Part shown: piece by piece, positions 30,502 to 32,847 of the stretch
Numbering within the stretch: position 1 is the stretch's first letter
Layout: each line of letters opens with the position of its first letter
Assembly (NCBI GenBank): GCA_017508385.1
Contig: JAFVZB010000008.1
Location: 1 to 32,847 of the forward strand
Source: Lentisphaeria bacterium
Lineage (GTDB): Bacteria > Verrucomicrobiota > Lentisphaeria > Victivallales > Victivallaceae
Length of the DNA: 32,847 nt
Reading direction: 5' to 3'
Translations under genes and position numbers: made by a program
Notes under the pieces: model-generated
The model's input: the letters and a program-made list of their open reading frames with translations, nothing else
Database searches by the model: none
Told to the model about the DNA's origin: nothing

Positions 30502-31353
30502 ATGAGTACAAGCAAGTTCCACATTACCACCGGAGCCGTCTGGCACGGAGTCTGGAATGCGGGAAAAATCGAACCAAACCGCCGTTTGTATGATTTTGAG
30601 CTGGTGTGGTTTTCATCGGGCAAAGCCAGAGTGATAGTCGGCAATGAGGTGTATGAGTGTCTGCCCGGCAGTGTTATAATCATTCCTCCCGAAGCGGTGC
30701 ACTGTACTGTGGCTGACAGTGCGGTTGAGAGGTGGTGCATCCATTTTGATTGGTACGGAGACTGCCGTTGCCATGATGACCCGCAGGAAAAAGAGAGTTA
30801 CTTTGTTTACGATACTCCGGCGAATGACCGTTTTGTTCCGACTCTGGCAGCAGCAATTCCTGATTTGCCCGGAGTTACTTTTCCGCACTTCTGCCGCAGT
30901 GTGCCGGGGGAGGTTTACAAGTATATCCGTGATTTCTTCTCTCTTCACGGACGTGATGTTTTAGGCGCAAACGGCAGTTTTCTTCTGGCGCTGAGCGGAG
31001 CTTTGAACAGTCATCCTCACAGTTCACAGGCAGTGAGTGTTCTTCTCAAAGCCAAAAGCTGTATCGACCGCAAGTTCTCATCTTCCACGCTGACTGCTTC
31101 GGCAGTTGCTGAAAGTTGCGGAATTACCGTGAATTATCTCAACCGTCTTTTTAAGGAAACTTTCGGAGTTACTACGACCGGATTTATTATTTCAAGGCGG
31201 CTGGAATATGCTGAAACACTTCTTGCCGACAGCGGGTTATCCATAAAGATGGCAGCTGAGATGTGCGGTTTCAACGACCACAACTATTTCATCCGTCTTT
31301 TCAAGGCGAAAAAAGGCATAACTCCGGGAACTTTAAGAAGAGAAAAGGCTTGA
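30502..31353 (+). CDS. AraC family transcriptional regulator
   Basis: 283 aa. The N-terminal cupin-type sensor domain (about 20-150) includes FELVWFSSGKARVIVGNEVYECLPGSVIIIPPEAVHC, which fits the AraC-binding cupin. The C-terminal pair of helix-turn-helix motifs (about 185-280) reads TLTASAVAESCGITVNYLNRLFKETFGVTTTGFI and LSIKMAAEMCGFNDHNYFIRLFKAKKGITPGTLRRE, standard for the family. The sensor probably recognises the sugar handled by the divergent glycosidase and isomerase genes. Two direct repeats flank its promoter. GGAG precedes the ATG. Confidence 0.95.
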   Translation: MSTSKFHITTGAVWHGVWNAGKIEPNRRLYDFELVWFSSGKARVIVGNEVYECLPGSVIIIPPEAVHCTVADSAVERWCIHFDWYGDCRCHDDPQEKESYFVYDTPANDRFVPTLAAAIPDLPGVTFPHFCRSVPGEVYKYIRDFFSLHGRDVLGANGSFLLALSGALNSHPHSSQAVSVLLKAKSCIDRKFSSSTLTASAVAESCGITVNYLNRLFKETFGVTTTGFIISRRLEYAETLLADSGLSIKMAAEMCGFNDHNYFIRLFKAKKGITPGTLRREKA

Positions 31354-31419
31354 AATAATAGATAACAGAGTGTATCTTATACGTTAAAGAGTATTTTATA
31401 TCACTGAGAGGTTTTTGCT

Positions 31420-32238
31420 GTGAAACGTATTTTTTTGCTTTCATTCTTCTTGATTGGAGCATTTTTGTGCGGTGCAGTTGAAAAACAGATTCCAGCCATA
31501 TATTTTTCAGGTGAAGAGTTCAATATCATTGCCGCCCGGAAAGGACACATTCAGGGGATGGCGATTTCTCCTGACGCTGTTTATCTCGGATATGACCATG
31601 GCGTGTTCAAATTTGACCGTCAGGGTAAATTTATTAAATTCACTTCCGGTCCGAATCATACCGGAGACGTCTGTTATCACAATGGATACATCTATTCTGC
31701 GGTCGTATATTTCGACGAACTCCGCGAGGGCAGGGGATGTATTATGCAGTATGATGAAAATTTGAGGCTGATCCGTACTTATGAACTTGATATTCCGCTT
31801 GACGGCATAACTTGTCACGGCGGATATCTTTATTTTGGAAGAGTGGGTTCTCCAAAATTCCACCGGGGAAATGAGGTTTACCGTATTGCCGCTGATTTTT
31901 CCGGAAAACCCGAAAAGTTTGACACCGATCACGGATATGAAACTATAAGCGGAGCGCAAAATATTTGCACTGACGGTAAGTTGATTTATATGTCTTACTA
32001 TGTTAAAAGAACCACTCCGGCTGTCGGAATTTTTACTTCTGATATGAAACTTGTCGGAACAGTTGATTTTTCGGCAAGAACAGGATTTGAAACAGTTGTT
32101 TTTCCTGAAGCTCCGGGAAAAGTTTACTTTGCCAGGCTGGTTTCGTTATACGACAGAAAAAAGAGTGAGAAACCAGCGTTCAGGATAGATTTTTACAGGT
32201 TTGTTGATGGAAAAATGGTCAACGTCACCAAAATGTGA
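31420..32238 (+). CDS. Exported beta-propeller-like protein, first of a tandem pair
   Basis: 272 aa with a signal peptide (about 1-19, IFLLSFFLIGAFLCGA). The mature part consists of short repeated blades with GHIQGMAISPDAVYLGYDHGVFKFDRQGK, HTGDVCYHNGYIYSAVVYF, DGITCHGGYLYFGR and GAQNICTDGKLIYMSYY, a pattern of NHL/six-bladed or lactonase-like propellers. No catalytic residues can be named. It uses GTG as start with GAGAGG 8 bases upstream. TTGAAA (31352-31357) and TATCTT (31375-31380) may be its promoter, with 17-base spacing. It may bind or cleave a carbohydrate product, but that is a guess from the AraC and glycosidase neighbours. Confidence 0.83.
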   Translation: MKRIFLLSFFLIGAFLCGAVEKQIPAIYFSGEEFNIIAARKGHIQGMAISPDAVYLGYDHGVFKFDRQGKFIKFTSGPNHTGDVCYHNGYIYSAVVYFDELREGRGCIMQYDENLRLIRTYELDIPLDGITCHGGYLYFGRVGSPKFHRGNEVYRIAADFSGKPEKFDTDHGYETISGAQNICTDGKLIYMSYYVKRTTPAVGIFTSDMKLVGTVDFSARTGFETVVFPEAPGKVYFARLVSLYDRKKSEKPAFRIDFYRFVDGKMVNVTKM

Positions 32239-32260
32239 ATAAAAATAAAAAGGAAATGGT

Positions 32261-32847
32261 ATGAAAAAGTTTTTGTTGTTGGCAGTTGTTTTTGCAGTAT
32301 CACTTATGCTTTGCGGAGCGGAAAGTGAAAAAATTTCTCCGATATATTCGGTCAAAGGCGAACTCAATGCGGCACAGGGACATATTCAGGGAATGTGCAT
32401 ATCCGACAATGCCCTTTATCTCTCTCATCAAGGAGGAATTTTCAAACTTGATCGCAATGGCAAATTATTGAAACATGTAAAAGCTCCTGTTCACACCGGA
32501 GATATTTGTTTTTCTGACGGCAAACTCTATGCGGCAGTCGCTTACTATGACAAGGCACGAAAGGGCAAGGGACGCATAACTGTTTACGATGCAGATTTGA
32601 ACGAAATCGACAAGCATGAACTCCCCAGACCCAGTGACGGAATAACCTGTCTCGGCGGATATCTCTATTTCGGATTGGGTCCGAATCCACAGAAACCGCA
32701 TCGTGTCAACCGCATTGGCAGGCTGAAAGCCGATTTTTCGGATGAATTGAAAATCTTTGAAATCGATTTCGGTTATCCGACTCACTTCGGCACTCAGGCG
32801 ATAAGCAACGACGGAAAATTTCTCTACATGTGTTTTTACGGAGCAGG
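32261..32847 (+). CDS. Exported beta-propeller-like protein, second of the tandem pair (cut by the window)
   Basis: Partial, at least 195 aa, open at the right edge. The signal peptide MKKFLLLAVVFAVSLMLCGA is followed by SEKISPIYSVKGELNAAQGH, and the blades IQGMCISDNALYLSHQGGIF, VHTGDICFSDGKLYAAVAYYD and DGITCLGGYLYFGLG match those of the 31420 protein block by block, so the genes arose by duplication. AAGGAAA precedes the ATG, which follows the first stop by 22 bases; they are probably cotranscribed. More copies may follow to the right. Confidence 0.88.
   Translation, partial: MKKFLLLAVVFAVSLMLCGAESEKISPIYSVKGELNAAQGHIQGMCISDNALYLSHQGGIFKLDRNGKLLKHVKAPVHTGDICFSDGKLYAAVAYYDKARKGKGRITVYDADLNEIDKHELPRPSDGITCLGGYLYFGLGPNPQKPHRVNRIGRLKADFSDELKIFEIDFGYPTHFGTQAISNDGKFLYMCFYGA

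Noticed and set aside
1..32847. tRNA or rRNA genes
   Set aside because: No cloverleaf-like or rRNA-like sequence was recognised on either strand.

Overview
The window looks like a chromosomal piece of a Gram-negative bacterium of the PVC group, most likely Lentisphaerota (Victivallis-like). This is inferred from Kdo/heptose and Lpt lipopolysaccharide genes, apolipoprotein N-acyltransferase, a prepilin with the FTLIELLVVIAIIAILAS N-terminus and a C-terminal HNGRANVAYVDGH motif, and many sugar-catabolism genes (GH2, GHL6-like, sugar isomerase, AraC). No database search was possible.

Layout. 1-5191 is a compact type II-C CRISPR-Cas locus: an array of ten 36-nt repeats that runs off the left edge, then cas2, cas1 and a 1017-aa cas9 read leftwards. 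A divergent tracrRNA, not in any ORF, lies just upstream of cas9. Its first 18 nt pair completely, counting G-U wobbles, with the first 18 nt of the repeat. Each repeat ends in an extended -10 box, so each can carry its own promoter as in Neisseria. 5247-8161 holds a GH2 glycosidase divergent from a sugar isomerase/epimerase. 8176-10878 is an NfeD / SPFH / HAD phosphatase / membrane zinc peptidase run. 10936-17710 is a lipopolysaccharide unit: small membrane protein, heptose-7-P kinase, kdsB, kdsA, a very large LptA/OstA-like protein, lptB and hpf. 17783-20682 carries a NifX-like protein and, convergent to it, a prepilin / two related anchored proteins / FMN-binding protein / DtxR-like regulator operon. 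20881-21291 is a secreted Cys/His/Lys tandem-repeat protein. 21652-24373 is an epimerase / DapA-like aldolase / TetR operon. 24448-26957 (leftwards) is lnt plus a DUF89 protein. 27070-30336 (leftwards) is a GHL6-like glycosidase plus a mannose-6-phosphate-isomerase-like gene broken by an in-frame amber codon, controlled by a divergent AraC regulator. The right edge has two tandem exported propeller-like paralogues, the second cut by the window.

Promoters recognised by eye share a common form, TTGNNN-N16/17-TATATT, TATTTT or TATCTT, which makes the promoter-like hexamers inside the CRISPR repeat credible. The items most worth a second look are the complete guide-RNA architecture with back-to-back cas9/tracrRNA promoters, the single variant repeat that hits both the -35 box and the tracrRNA pairing region, the amber-interrupted isomerase, the Cys/His repeat protein, the prepilin-flavin-DtxR operon, and an 11-bp direct repeat spaced 52 bp apart at the AraC promoter.
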